In this document: positions 53,524-63,435 of the stretch, one piece after another
How positions within the stretch are numbered: position 1 is the stretch's first letter
Layout of the letters: each line of letters begins with the position of its first letter
From: Agromyces sp. H66
Lineage (GTDB): Bacteria > Actinomycetota > Actinomycetes > Actinomycetales > Microbacteriaceae
DNA length: 64,000 nucleotides
Direction: 5' to 3'
NCBI RefSeq assembly: GCF_004959775.1
Contig: NZ_SJZG01000010.1
Span: 77,649 to 141,648, forward strand
Position numbers and translations under genes: made by a program
Notes under the pieces: model-generated
Seen by the model: only the letters and a program-made list of their open reading frames with translations
What the model was told of the DNA's origin: nothing
Databases searched by the model: none

Positions 53524-53566
53524 CTGAGCGTGTCGAAGGGACTCGCACCCGCTTCGACAAGCTCAG
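53524..53566. repeat. dispersed-type palindrome between nrdH and nrdI
   Basis: CTGAGCGTGTCGAAG (53524-53538) and CTTCGACAAGCTCAG (53552-53566) pair with one mismatch. I recall this CCTGAGCnTGTCGAAGG type of element as common in actinobacterial genomes. Confidence 0.6.
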
Positions 53567-53593
53567 CGAGCGACCTCCGGCGAAGGATGCACC

Positions 53594-54046
53594 ATGACGA
53601 ATCTCGTCTACTTCTCGAGCGTCTCGGGCAACACCGAGCGCTTCATCGAGAAGCTCGGCCGGCCGGCCGTGCGCATCCCGCTGTACGCGCGTGACGAGCC
53701 GCTGCACGTCGAAGATCCGTACGTGCTCGTCGTTCCCACCTACGGTGGCGGCGAGGGCAAGGGCGCGGTTCCCAAGCAGGTCATCAAGTTCCTGAACGAC
53801 CCGCACAACCGCTCACTCATCCGCGGCGTGATCAGCGCCGGCAACACCAACTTCGGTACGGCCTTCGGTCTCGCCGGCGACATCATCGCCGGGAAGACCG
53901 GGGTGCCGCACCTCTACCGCTTCGAAGTATTCGGCACACCCGACGACGTTCGCGCCGTCGACGAGGGATTGGACGCATTTTGGCGAACACAGCAGGAACC
54001 ATGGCACGCGACGCAGGCGGGGCATCCGCAGCACCTGACGGCGTAG
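53594..54046 (+). CDS. nrdI: flavodoxin-like NrdI
   Basis: 150 residues. The FMN phosphate loop is [31 protein letters not shown] and [16 protein letters not shown] are the isoalloxazine-binding loops with the glycines typical of NrdI. It supplies an oxidant to assemble the dimanganese-tyrosyl radical site of NrdF. Its 3' end overlaps the beginning of nrdE. It is separated from nrdH by 147 bases that hold a palindrome. Confidence 0.95.
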   Translation: MTNLVYFSSVSGNTERFIEKLGRPAVRIPLYARDEPLHVEDPYVLVVPTYGGGEGKGAVPKQVIKFLNDPHNRSLIRGVISAGNTNFGTAFGLAGDIIAGKTGVPHLYRFEVFGTPDDVRAVDEGLDAFWRTQQEPWHATQAGHPQHLTA

Positions 54047-56184
54047 CGCTCATGGACGCTCCGCGCACCAGCGTGGCGATGGACTACCACTCGCTCAACG
54101 CGATGCTGAACCTGTACGGCCCGAACGGAGAGATCCAGTTCGAGAAAGACAAGGAGGCCGCGCGCGAGTACTTCCTGCAGCACGTCAACCAGAACACGGT
54201 CTTCTTCCACTCGCTGCGTGAGCGCCTCGACTACCTCGTCGAGAAGGAGTACTACGAGAAGGAAGTTCTCGACATGTACTCCTTCGAGTTCATCCAGAAG
54301 CTCAACGACCTGGCGTACTCGAAGAAGTTCCGCTTCGAGACCTTCCTCGGCGCGTTCAAGTACTACACGAGCTACACGCTGAAGACCTTCGACGGCAAGC
54401 GCTACCTCGAGCGCTTCGAGGACCGCGTCGTGATGACCGCGCTCGGCCTCGCCCAGGGCGACGAGCAGCTCGCGACCGACCTCGTCGAGGAGATCATCGG
54501 CGGCCGCTTCCAGCCGGCCACGCCCACGTTCCTCAACACCGGCAAGGCGCAGCGCGGCGAGCTCGTCTCGTGCTTCCTGCTGCGCATCGAAGACAACATG
54601 GAGTCGATCGCCCGCGGCATCAACTCGGCGCTGCAGCTGTCGAAGCGCGGTGGCGGGGTGGCGCTCTCGCTCTCGAACATCCGCGAGTCGGGTGCGCCCA
54701 TCAAGCAGATCGAGAACCAGTCGTCGGGCATCATCCCCGTGATGAAGCTCCTCGAAGACAGCTTCTCGTACGCCAACCAGCTCGGCGCACGCCAGGGCGC
54801 CGGCGCCGTGTACCTCAGCGCGCACCACCCCGACATCATGCGGTTCCTCGACACCAAGCGCGAGAACGCCGACGAGAAGATCCGCATCAAGACCCTATCG
54901 CTCGGCGTCGTCATCCCCGACATCACGTTCGAGCTCGCGAAGAACAACGAGGACATGTACCTGTTCTCGCCGTACGACGTCGAGCGCGTCTACGGCAAGC
55001 CGTTCGGCGACGTGCCGCTCACCGAGAACTACCGCGCCATGGTCGACGACCCGCGCATCAAGAAGACCAAGATCAACGCCCGCCAGTTCTTCCAGACCCT
55101 CGCCGAGATCCAGTTCGAGAGCGGATACCCCTACATCGTGTTCGAGGACACGGTGAACAAGGCCAACCCCATCAAGGGCCGCATCAACATGTCGAACCTC
55201 TGCAGCGAGATCCTGCAGGTGAACACGCCGACGACGTACAACGAAGACCTGTCGTACAACCAGATCGGCAAGGACATCAGCTGCAACCTCGGTTCGCTGA
55301 ACATCGCCCTCACCATGGACGGCCCCGACTTCGGCAAGACCGTCGAGACCGCGATCCGCGGACTCACCGCGGTGTCGAACATGTCGCACATCTCGTCGGT
55401 GCGGTCGATCGAAGACGGCAACGACAAGTCGCACGCCATCGGCCTCGGCCAGATGAACCTGCACGGCTACCTCGCCCGCGAGCGCATCTTCTACGGCAGC
55501 GAAGAGGGCATCGACTTCACGAACATGTACTTCTACACGGTGCTGTTCCACGCGCTGCGCGCCTCCAACAAGATCGCCATCGAGCGCGGCGAGACCTTCG
55601 AGGGCTTCGAGGACTCGAAGTACGCGTCGGGTGAGTTCTTCGACAAGTACACGGATGCTCCGTGGGTGCCCGCTACCGCGAAGGTCACCGAGCTCTTCGC
55701 CGACGCCGGCGTGCACATCCCGACCCAGCACGACTGGCAGCAGCTGAAGGCCTCCATCATGGAGCACGGCATCTACAACCAGAACCTGCAGGCGGTGCCG
55801 CCCACCGGCTCGATCTCGTACATCAACAACTCGACGGCCTCGATCCACCCGATCGCGTCGAAGATCGAGATCCGCAAGGAAGGCAAGATCGGCCGCGTGT
55901 ACTACCCGGCGGCGTTCATGACGAACGACAACCTCGAGTACTACCAGGACGCCTACGAGATCGGCTACGAGAAGGTCATCGACACCTACGCCGCGGCGAC
56001 GCAGCACGTCGACCAGGGCCTCTCGCTCACGCTCTTCTTCAAGGACACGGCGACGACCCGCGACATCAACCGGGCGCAGATCTACGCGTGGAAGAAGGGG
56101 ATCAAGACGATCTACTACATTCGCCTCCGGCAGCTCGCGCTCGAAGGCACGAACTTGGATGAGTGCGTCAGCTGCATGCTCTAG
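54001..56184 (+). CDS. nrdE: class Ib ribonucleotide reductase alpha subunit
   Basis: 727 residues. It reduces ribonucleoside diphosphates. [11 protein letters not shown], the [11 protein letters not shown] cysteine region and [19 protein letters not shown] belong to the ten-stranded barrel with its thiyl-radical cysteine; the tail ends DECVSCML, the redox-shuttle pair that NrdH reduces. The N-terminal ATP cone is absent, as expected for class Ib. The start is uncertain: ATG 54001 gives the family length and overlaps nrdI; ATG 54052 lies after the nrdI stop. Confidence 0.96.
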   Translation: MARDAGGASAAPDGVALMDAPRTSVAMDYHSLNAMLNLYGPNGEIQFEKDKEAAREYFLQHVNQNTVFFHSLRERLDYLVEKEYYEKEVLDMYSFEFIQKLNDLAYSKKFRFETFLGAFKYYTSYTLKTFDGKRYLERFEDRVVMTALGLAQGDEQLATDLVEEIIGGRFQPATPTFLNTGKAQRGELVSCFLLRIEDNMESIARGINSALQLSKRGGGVALSLSNIRESGAPIKQIENQSSGIIPVMKLLEDSFSYANQLGARQGAGAVYLSAHHPDIMRFLDTKRENADEKIRIKTLSLGVVIPDITFELAKNNEDMYLFSPYDVERVYGKPFGDVPLTENYRAMVDDPRIKKTKINARQFFQTLAEIQFESGYPYIVFEDTVNKANPIKGRINMSNLCSEILQVNTPTTYNEDLSYNQIGKDISCNLGSLNIALTMDGPDFGKTVETAIRGLTAVSNMSHISSVRSIEDGNDKSHAIGLGQMNLHGYLARERIFYGSEEGIDFTNMYFYTVLFHALRASNKIAIERGETFEGFEDSKYASGEFFDKYTDAPWVPATAKVTELFADAGVHIPTQHDWQQLKASIMEHGIYNQNLQAVPPTGSISYINNSTASIHPIASKIEIRKEGKIGRVYYPAAFMTNDNLEYYQDAYEIGYEKVIDTYAAATQHVDQGLSLTLFFKDTATTRDINRAQIYAWKKGIKTIYYIRLRQLALEGTNLDECVSCML

Positions 56185-56187
56185 TGA

Positions 56188-57249
<1,062 letters not shown>

Positions 57250-57509
57250 GGGACCTGTAGGTTCGCAGAACTGCACCGTGAGCTGCCTCGCACACGTTCT
57301 CTACTCACGATCGGATAACACTTCTGCCCATGTTCTGACGTCTTCGCGCGTTCGCGTGGATTGGCCCCTTCGTAGGCGACGGGTGGATCCGGGGTTTTGC
57401 CGCGGCCCGGTGGCGAGACGTTCGATTCGGCGAGCATGGTTGCGAGGGACCAAGCGAGGCCCTCAGCGCGGACTGCGACGGAACTGGCCGCAGTTCCCAA
57501 AACGATGGA
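57250..57509. other. 260-bp gap at the boundary of the Pycsar cassette
   Basis: Base composition is lower in GC than in nrdF. I see no gene, clear terminator or repeat. The promoter of the cassette should lie here; GGATAACA near 57312 is a weak -10 candidate. Confidence 0.4.
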
Positions 57510-58463
57510 GTGATCATTCAACTCAACGCCCTTCTGGCACACCTGGAGCAGCGGTCCCACGAGAAGATCGACGTCGAGCCGTCGGTCGTCTTGAAGGACG
57601 TCGATTCGTTCTCGATCGACTCGCTTGAGATCGGCCCAACTTGGCACCGGCTGACGGACATCGTCGCAGTCGTTTTCGACCTGAAATCGTCTACCAATCT
57701 CGAGAAGGGGCGTTCGCCGGAAGGCACTGCGAGCATTTACGACGCCGGAATTGGTGGTGTCGTTCGGACGCTCAATGATTTCGGCGCCCGGTTCGTGGAC
57801 ATCCAGGGCGACGGTGGATTCGGGCTTTTCTGGGGACCGGGTGCGTACCTTCAAGCGATGTGTGCGGCGATCACGATCAGGACTTTTAGCTACGAGTTCG
57901 AGGCGATTCTCAAGGACAAGTGGGCGAACGCGCCGTCGACCGGATTCAAGGTGGGGCTGTCCAGCGGACCTGTGATGGTCAAGCGTGTGGGTCTCGAACG
58001 CCACATGGACATGCAGGAGCCCGTCTGGGTTGGCCGGCCTGTCAACTACGCCACGAAAGCGGCGCAGCAGACCGAGCCCTATTTCATCTACGTCACCGGC
58101 TCGATTTGGGATGTGATCGCTGAGAACGACTATCTGGCATATTCGTGCGGGTGCGACGGCGGCCTGCCAAAGAGTTCACCGCCGAGCTTTCTCTGGCACA
58201 ACGTCGAGCTCCAGAAGATCCCCGACGCGCAGAGGTACGGACTCGCACTCGGTAGTAGCTGGTGCCAACGACACGGCGAGGAGTTCTGCAATCTCATCCT
58301 CAGCGGTGCATCGAGGCGGACGGACATTCCCATTGAGGCTCGGCAGAAGCGCGAATCGTTGAAGCACGGATTGAACATGGATTCGGCGTTTGCGGAGCGT
58401 CGTGTAGAGCGGGAAGCGCGCTTCGCCGAACTCCGAGAGATGCGAAAGGCGGCGCAGCGATGA
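57510..58463 (+). CDS. pycC: Pycsar-type pyrimidine nucleotidyl cyclase
   Basis: 317 residues, class III nucleotidyl cyclase domain (about 45-205) with no membrane segments. Metal aspartates are Asp57 in VAVVFDLKSSTN and Asp101 in VDIQGDGGFGLFWG. The nucleotide-binding end reads WVGRPVNYATKAAQQ, with Asn179 in the place of the transition-state Asn and Lys183 where many cyclases have Arg. The C-terminus is a charged helix (AERRVEREARFAELREMRKA). In Pycsar, PycC makes cCMP or cUMP on phage infection; which one cannot be told here. The GTG start is poorly supported. The stop overlaps the effector gene as ATGA. Codons are less GC-biased than in nrdF. Confidence 0.85.
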   Translation: MIIQLNALLAHLEQRSHEKIDVEPSVVLKDVDSFSIDSLEIGPTWHRLTDIVAVVFDLKSSTNLEKGRSPEGTASIYDAGIGGVVRTLNDFGARFVDIQGDGGFGLFWGPGAYLQAMCAAITIRTFSYEFEAILKDKWANAPSTGFKVGLSSGPVMVKRVGLERHMDMQEPVWVGRPVNYATKAAQQTEPYFIYVTGSIWDVIAENDYLAYSCGCDGGLPKSSPPSFLWHNVELQKIPDAQRYGLALGSSWCQRHGEEFCNLILSGASRRTDIPIEARQKRESLKHGLNMDSAFAERRVEREARFAELREMRKAAQR

Positions 58464-58987
58464 CCTTTCGCAAGTCTCGCCCCCACGTCGCCGAAATGAT
58501 CGATAGGGCGGCGGTCGCGAAGGCGATGTTGGCGGAGTCTCGCGCTGAGGTCGTTCAGGCGGATCAGAAGGCTTCAATGCTCCTTGCGGCTCTAGGTATC
58601 GGCTTCGGCCTCGTCCTGAGCGGGCAACTGGCCGGTGACTGGGACCCGAGCCGCCTAAGCGTTGCGGGCGAATCTGCGTGGTGGGTCGGTGCCGCCTTTG
58701 CAGCCGCATCTGTCGTTGTAGCAGCAGCGGCCGTTTGGCCCCGATACCACGCGGACGATCTCGAAAGCGGTATTGCGTATTGGGGCCACGCTGCAAGCTT
58801 TGACTCAGCCGAGGAGTTCAAGCGGGCGTTCACTTCCCGCGCCATGAGTTCTTCCGACCGAATCAATCATCAGCTTTGGCATCTCGCGCGTCTGGTTAAC
58901 AAGAAATACTCGCTGGTCCGATGGGCGATGCGGCTCGCTGCGGCTGCGGCCGCTGCTATCGCCGTTGCGGTTCTTGTTCTCCGATAG
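58460..58987 (+). CDS. pycTM: Pycsar membrane effector (PycTM/DUF5706-like)
   Basis: 175 residues. An N-terminal amphipathic helix (VAKAMLAESRAEVVQADQKA) runs into hydrophobic segments near residues 39-58, 74-94 and 155-174. The RAEVVQADQKASMLLAALG run is the hallmark of DUF5706 Pycsar effectors. A soluble stretch of about 60 residues lies between the last two segments. Known PycTM proteins respond to a cyclic pyrimidine and damage the inner membrane, killing the infected cell. The gene begins inside the cyclase stop codon, so the pair is coupled. Confidence 0.83.
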   Translation: MTFRKSRPHVAEMIDRAAVAKAMLAESRAEVVQADQKASMLLAALGIGFGLVLSGQLAGDWDPSRLSVAGESAWWVGAAFAAASVVVAAAAVWPRYHADDLESGIAYWGHAASFDSAEEFKRAFTSRAMSSSDRINHQLWHLARLVNKKYSLVRWAMRLAAAAAAAIAVAVLVLR

Positions 58988-59097
58988 GGTTGCGGCGGCT
59001 CATGATGAGACGCCTGTAGACGGTAGACCGGTCCACTCCGGGCACGCCCGCGGTGGTTGCCGCGGAGAGGTATCCGCGGCCGCGGCTTACGGGCCGG

Positions 59098-59473
59098 TTC
59101 GCTGCTCAGGCTCAGGGCGCTCGACCGCCGGCGCGCGCACAGCCGGCCGCCCGTGCGCGAGCTGGCCGGCCTGCGGCTGGATCCGTTCCGGCGCGAGGTC
59201 TACCGCGACGGCCGCTACGTCGCGCTGACCCGGAAGCAGTTCGCTGTGCTCGAAGTGCTCGTCGCCGCCGAGGGCGGGGTCATCAGCGCCGAGGAGCTGC
59301 TGGAACGGGCGTGGGACGAGAACGCCGACCCGTTCACGAACGCTGTACGCATCACGGTGTCGGCATTGCGCAAGCGGCTCGGCGAACCATGGGTGACCGC
59401 CACGGTGCCCGGCGTCGGCTACCGCATCGATGCCGGACCTCGTGCTGGAGCGGCGGGCGACGAGTGTGGCTAG
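59098..59473 (+). pseudogene. C-terminal fragment of an OmpR-family response regulator
   Basis: Only the DNA-binding winged helix remains: LRLDPFRREVYRDGRYVALT, then LTRKQFAVLEVLVAAEGGV and TNAVRITVSALRKRLGE, ending VPGVGYRIDAGP. The receiver domain with its phosphorylated aspartate is absent; LLRLRALDRRR before the winged helix is the linker. There is no normal start. It lies next to the Pycsar effector and runs into a kinase remnant. Confidence 0.7.
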
Positions 59474-59640
59474 GGCTCCTGGGCTGAGCGTTCGTCTCAA
59501 GCTCACCCTCAGCTACGCGGGGTTCCTCATGGCCGCGGGCGTGCTCTGCTCGTGGTCGTGTGGTTGTTCCTCCCGCGCTTTGTGCCCGCCAGTGTGATCG
59601 ACACGCCCCTTGGATTCATCCCCGGCCGTGACGACCTTGG
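59466..59640 (+). pseudogene. N-terminal fragment of a sensor histidine kinase
   Basis: A GTG at 59466, overlapping the end of the regulator fragment, begins VARAPGLSVRLKLTLSYAGF and the first transmembrane helix. A small shift near 59545 changes frame; LLVVVWLFLPRFVPASVID follows, and the homology stops near 59640. More than 300 residues, including the catalytic domains, are missing. With the regulator remnant it marks a lost two-component system. Confidence 0.6.
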
Positions 59641-59669
59641 GCTGACCCCGTTTCGTAGGTCCAGTCGTT

Positions 59670-59935
59670 CTGAGAGTTGTCCTGTTGCCCGAGTGTTCGG
59701 GCACCGCGACCACGAGTTCGCTCGTACCGAGACGGAGGAGTGCTTCCCGAATCGGGGTCCGACTGAAGCCGAGCCACTCCGCAGGTCCGCATCCTTCAGC
59801 TGCTCTCCGGGCAGGAACGTGCGGTCGACGATCGCGTCGCGGAGCCCGCGGAACACGTCGTCGCGCAGCAGCGACCGGTCGACACCGGGGACACTCCGGG
59901 GGAATCGGCATGCAATACATTGCCCTCACTCCAGC
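59670..59935 (-). pseudogene. N-terminal fragment of a GntR-family regulator
   Basis: The minus strand encodes LLRDDVFRGLRDAIVDRTFL and PGEQLKDADL, then after a one-base loss near 59786 continues AEWLGFSRTPIREALLRLGT, the GntR winged helix. The ligand-binding (FCD-type) domain is missing; the frame runs into the kinase remnant. It is divergent from the alpha/beta hydrolase gene, with two matching palindromes between, so it once probably controlled that gene. Confidence 0.65.
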
Positions 59936-59996
59936 CCCAGGATGCAAGTCGGCCCGAGATCTGTTGCCGCGCTTCGCATCATGCAATATATTGCAT
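59910..59996. promoter_or_regulatory. two GntR-type operator palindromes
   Basis: ATGCAATATATTGCAT (59981-59996) is a perfect 16-bp palindrome; ATGCAATACATTGC (59910-59923) is a slightly weaker copy 71 bases away. They lie between the broken gntR gene and the hydrolase gene. Confidence 0.65.
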
Positions 59997-60062
59997 ATCG
60001 TTGATGTTACACCTACATGACCGCAACCCACCGGCCGACCGGCCGCCACGGAAGGAAGAGAT

Positions 60063-60821
60063 ATGAACACCGAACACGACATCACCAACGTCGTCCTCGT
60101 GCACGGGGCGTTCGCCGATGGATCCGGATGGCGCCGCGTCCACGACCTGCTGACCGCGCGCGGCTACCGGGTCTCGATCGTGCAGAATCCGCTCACCTCG
60201 CTCGAGGCCGACGTGGCGGCCACCAACCGGGTGCTCGATCTCCAGGACGGGCCGACGATCCTCGTCGGCCACTCGTGGGGCGGCACCGTCATCACCGAGG
60301 CGGGCGTGCACCCAAAGGTCGCCGGCCTGGTGTACGTGTCCGCGCTGGCGCCCGACGCCGGCGAGACCACCGCTCAGCAGTACGAGGGGTTCGCGCCTAC
60401 GCCCGAATTCGTCATCGACGTCGGCGACGACGGGTACGGCTACCTCAACCGCGACGCCTTCCACGCCGGATTCGCCGCAGACGTCAGCGCCGCCGACGCT
60501 GCCTTCCTCGCCGACAGCCAGGTGCCCATCGACATGAGCGTGTTCGGAACCCCGGTGACCGTGGCCGCCTGGCGGGACAAGCCGAGCTGGGCCGTCATCG
60601 CGACCGAGGACAAGGCCTTCGACCAGGCCATGCTTCAGCACATGGCCACGCGCATCGGCGCCGACATCACCAATGTCCCGGGCAGCCACGCTGCGTTCAT
60701 CACCCAGGCCGAGGCGGTCGCCGACGTCATCGTCACCGCAGCCGAGCGCAGCGCGACGCGTCGTGCGGCGCCCATGTCGATGGAACTCGCGGAATCGGAG
60801 GACACCCGTGTCTCACGCTGA
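60063..60821 (+). CDS. alpha/beta hydrolase
   Basis: 252 residues. The nucleophile elbow is LVGHSWGGTVI, the oxyanion motif VLVHGAFADGSGW, and the catalytic His lies in VPGSHAAFITQAEAV near residue 217; Asp is likely in WAVIATEDKAF. This HGAFADGSGW group is common in bacteria and acts on esters of unknown nature. AAGGAAGAG lies before the ATG at 60063. The 3' end overlaps the SnoaL-like gene. Control was probably by the GntR palindromes upstream. Confidence 0.9.
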   Translation: MNTEHDITNVVLVHGAFADGSGWRRVHDLLTARGYRVSIVQNPLTSLEADVAATNRVLDLQDGPTILVGHSWGGTVITEAGVHPKVAGLVYVSALAPDAGETTAQQYEGFAPTPEFVIDVGDDGYGYLNRDAFHAGFAADVSAADAAFLADSQVPIDMSVFGTPVTVAAWRDKPSWAVIATEDKAFDQAMLQHMATRIGADITNVPGSHAAFITQAEAVADVIVTAAERSATRRAAPMSMELAESEDTRVSR

Positions 60822-61173
60822 CGGATTCGACCCGTACAACACCGAGACCGTGCCCCCGGTCGTCGCCCGGTACTTGAGCGCTCAAGGTGACGACGAGCGG
60901 AGGCAGGAGGTCGCCGAGGCCTTCACCGCGGACGCCCGCGTCACCGACGAGGGAATCGACTACGACGGCCGGGACCGCATCCGCGCCTGGGTCGACAAGA
61001 CCGGCAGCGAGTACACGTACACGACGGCGCTCATCGGTCAGCGTCAGGAGGGGCCTGACCAGTGGACGGTCGTGGCGCACCTGGAGGGCGACTTCCCCGG
61101 GGGCGTCGTCGACCTGCGCTATCGGTTCAGCCTCGAGCAGGACAGGATCTCGAGGCTGGTCATCGCACCCTGA
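60808..61173 (+). CDS. SnoaL/NTF2-like protein
   Basis: 121 residues. Small alpha+beta cone-fold protein: VVARYLSAQGDDERRQEVAEA, then FTADARVTDEGIDYDGRDRI and TVVAHLEGDFPGGVVDLRYR. No catalytic residues can be assigned; relatives are ketosteroid-isomerase-like enzymes or binding proteins. The GTG at 60808 follows GGAGG by seven bases, inside the hydrolase gene, so the two are coupled and probably act on the same compound. Confidence 0.82.
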   Translation: MSHADGFDPYNTETVPPVVARYLSAQGDDERRQEVAEAFTADARVTDEGIDYDGRDRIRAWVDKTGSEYTYTTALIGQRQEGPDQWTVVAHLEGDFPGGVVDLRYRFSLEQDRISRLVIAP

Positions 61174-61231
61174 GCCGACGGGGGCGGCGCCGCGGCGTCG
61201 CCCCTGCCGTGTTGGGTCGAGCAGCCACCGC

Positions 61232-62254
61232 TCACCGCCACCCCAACGCCGGCGCGACGTGGGTCAGGATCGACTCGAGGACGTGCGCGTTGTACTCGAC
61301 GCCCAACTGGTTCGGCACCGTGAGCAGCAGGGTGTCGGCGGCTGCGATCGCCTCGTCTTCGCGCAACTGCTCGATGAGAACGTCGGGTTCGGCGGCGTAG
61401 CTGCGGCCGAAGACGGCGCGGAAGTCGTCGATCACGCCGAACTGGTCCGACCGGTCGCCACCTCCGACGAAGTACCGGCGGTCCATGTCGTTCACGATGG
61501 CGAAGATCGACCGGCTCACCGAGACCCGCGGTTCGCGCTCGTGCCCTGCCTCGGCCCAGGCGGCGCGGAACGCCTCGATCTGCTTGCGCTGCTGCACGTG
61601 GAACGGCTCGCCCGACTCGTCCTCCTTGAGCGTCGAACTCATGAGGTTCATGCCCTGCTCGGCCGCCCACACGGCGGTCGAGTCGGAGCCGGCGCCCCAC
61701 CAGATGCGGTCGCGCAGGCCCGGTGACTGCGGCTGGATGCCGAGCGGCCCCGGATGCGGGTTCGGGAACATCGGGCGCGGATTCGGCTCAGCGAACCGCG
61801 CCCCGTCGATGACTTTCAGGAAGACCGTGGCGTTGTTGCGGGCGACGTCGGCCATGGTCGAGCCCTCGGGCGCCTCGTAGCCGAAGTAGCGGTAGCCGTC
61901 GATGACCTGCTCGGGCGACCCGCGCGAGATGCCCAGCTGCAGGCGGCCGCCCGCGATGAGGTCGGCGGCGCCGGCATCCTCGGCCATGTACAGCGGATTC
62001 TCGTAGCGCATGTCGATCACGCCCGTACCGAGCTCGATGCGACTCGTCTTCGCGCCGGCCGCCGCGAGCAGCGGGAACGGGCTCGCGAGCTGGTTCGCGT
62101 AGTGGTGCACCCGGAAGTAGGCGCCGTCGGCACCGACCTCCTCGGCCGCCACCGCCAGGTCGATCGACTGCATCAGTACGTCGGACGCCGAGCGCGTCTG
62201 CGAGCCGGGGGAATTCGACCAGTGTCCGAAAGAGAGGAAACCGATGCGCTTCAT
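61232..62254 (-). CDS. LLM-class flavin-dependent oxidoreductase
   Basis: 340 residues, luciferase-like barrel. FLSFGHWSNSPGSQTRSASD at the start, VAAEEVGADGAYFRVHHYAN, the flavin region RIELGTGVIDMRYENPLYMA and GRLQLGISRGSPEQVIDGYR are characteristic; DRIWWGAGSDSTAVWAAEQG closes the barrel. FMN or F420 use is not decided by sequence. The ATG at 62254 fits the family start but lacks a clear ribosome site. It converges on the SnoaL-like gene. Confidence 0.9.
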   Translation of the reverse strand: MKRIGFLSFGHWSNSPGSQTRSASDVLMQSIDLAVAAEEVGADGAYFRVHHYANQLASPFPLLAAAGAKTSRIELGTGVIDMRYENPLYMAEDAGAADLIAGGRLQLGISRGSPEQVIDGYRYFGYEAPEGSTMADVARNNATVFLKVIDGARFAEPNPRPMFPNPHPGPLGIQPQSPGLRDRIWWGAGSDSTAVWAAEQGMNLMSSTLKEDESGEPFHVQQRKQIEAFRAAWAEAGHEREPRVSVSRSIFAIVNDMDRRYFVGGGDRSDQFGVIDDFRAVFGRSYAAEPDVLIEQLREDEAIAAADTLLLTVPNQLGVEYNAHVLESILTHVAPALGWR

Positions 62255-62373
62255 ACAGGGCTTCAACGCCAGGCGCCGCGGCGCATTCCGGGAGGGGTGC
62301 CGTTGCGGCGCGCATGGCCCGCGGCCCGACGGGGCCGACCACAATGAGCCGAAGATGGCGCGGCGGGAGCCCC

Positions 62374-63117
62374 CTATGCGGGAGGAGCCGCGACGTCCTC
62401 TGCGCTCGTGGCGTCGACGAGCCGGGCGCGATCGAGGATGCCGCGCGTGATACCGCGGACGACCATCCACGCGAAAGGCGCAGCTGCCAGGAGGAGGACC
62501 TCGCCGGCGAGGCTCATCCACATTGCATTGCGGAACTGTTCGAGCGTCTCCGCGGCCAGGTAGACGCGACTCGAGATCCCAATGACGAAGTTGCTGCCCA
62601 GGAAGAGCAGCCACCAGACGATCTGCCACGAGGGCCGCGAGAGACCGATGGCACGCCAGAGATCCGAGACGTTCTGGTAGGGGAACCAGAAGCTGACGAT
62701 CGGGATGAACCAGGAGCTCGCGTGCCGGCCGGGCGAACGTCGTGTCCGGCCGACGACCTGCTTGGCGGCGCGGTACTGCCAGATGGCCCACAGCACACCC
62801 GTCACGATGAAGGCGATACTCGACAGAACGCTGACGAGCGCTGTCGACTGGTCGTAGGCCTCGATCGAGCCGATGGCCGCCCCGTCACCAGCGAGGTAGC
62901 CCGACACCGCGCCGATACCGAACAGCTCGATTCCGATGGTGACGAGGGACAGGCCGCTGCAGACGATCAAGAGCACCTGGGTCGCAGATGCCATCTTGGA
63001 AAGTGCATGCGCTGCGGCCGCGTGCTGGACGGCTTGCTCGGGCTGTGCCGATGTTGCGTCCGGGCCAGACTGCGAGCCCGCAGCGGGCGTCGTCGACGGC
63101 GGAGGAGTTGTGGTCAT
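62374..63117 (-). CDS. DUF4328 membrane protein
   Basis: 247 residues. A Pro/Thr/Ala-rich cytoplasmic lead of about 45 residues precedes four to five membrane segments. SSWFIPIVSFWFPYQNVSDL is the DUF4328 signature (a WF-P-x-x-x-x-x-P-Y/F-x-x-x-x-D/E pattern). The function of the family is unknown. AAGGAAG before the ATG at 63117 supports the start; the frame continues upstream to 63195. Confidence 0.83.
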   Translation of the reverse strand: MTTTPPPSTTPAAGSQSGPDATSAQPEQAVQHAAAAHALSKMASATQVLLIVCSGLSLVTIGIELFGIGAVSGYLAGDGAAIGSIEAYDQSTALVSVLSSIAFIVTGVLWAIWQYRAAKQVVGRTRRSPGRHASSWFIPIVSFWFPYQNVSDLWRAIGLSRPSWQIVWWLLFLGSNFVIGISSRVYLAAETLEQFRNAMWMSLAGEVLLLAAAPFAWMVVRGITRGILDRARLVDATSAEDVAAPPA

Positions 63118-63234
63118 CGGGTGTGGCTTCCTTGAGTGGGGGTCGTCGAGGGGTTCGCGATCCGGACAGCCCTCTACGGTTGGGTCGTGAGTCACTGTAG
63201 CGATGCGTCGACGCCGTCGGGATCACGATTGAGC

Positions 63235-63263
63235 CACACCTCTCGGAGTCGCACCGAGGTGTG
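63235..63263. repeat. small hairpin in the gap between DUF4328 and VanZ genes
   Basis: CACACCTC (63235-63242) and GAGGTGTG (63256-63263) pair perfectly. The rest of 63118-63435 shows no gene; a terminator for the VanZ-type gene is the likely role. Confidence 0.4.
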
Positions 63264-63435
63264 TCGGGTGAACATGACGTGCGTGGTGTTGCACTCAATT
63301 GTTCAGCGGTGGGTTCGTCGTTCCGCCGCCCTTTGGGAGCGTCTGTCAGCGGATGTCGGCAAGCGGATCCGGTGTGAGACGCGAGGCGATCTCATCGTTC
63401 GCGAGATGTGAGCCGTCTCCGGCCGGAAGGACGCG

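Noticed and set aside
57510..58463. Ordinary adenylate cyclase signalling gene
   Set aside because: The coupled DUF5706-like membrane effector, small soluble layout and lower-GC setting fit Pycsar better, although nucleotide specificity is unproven.
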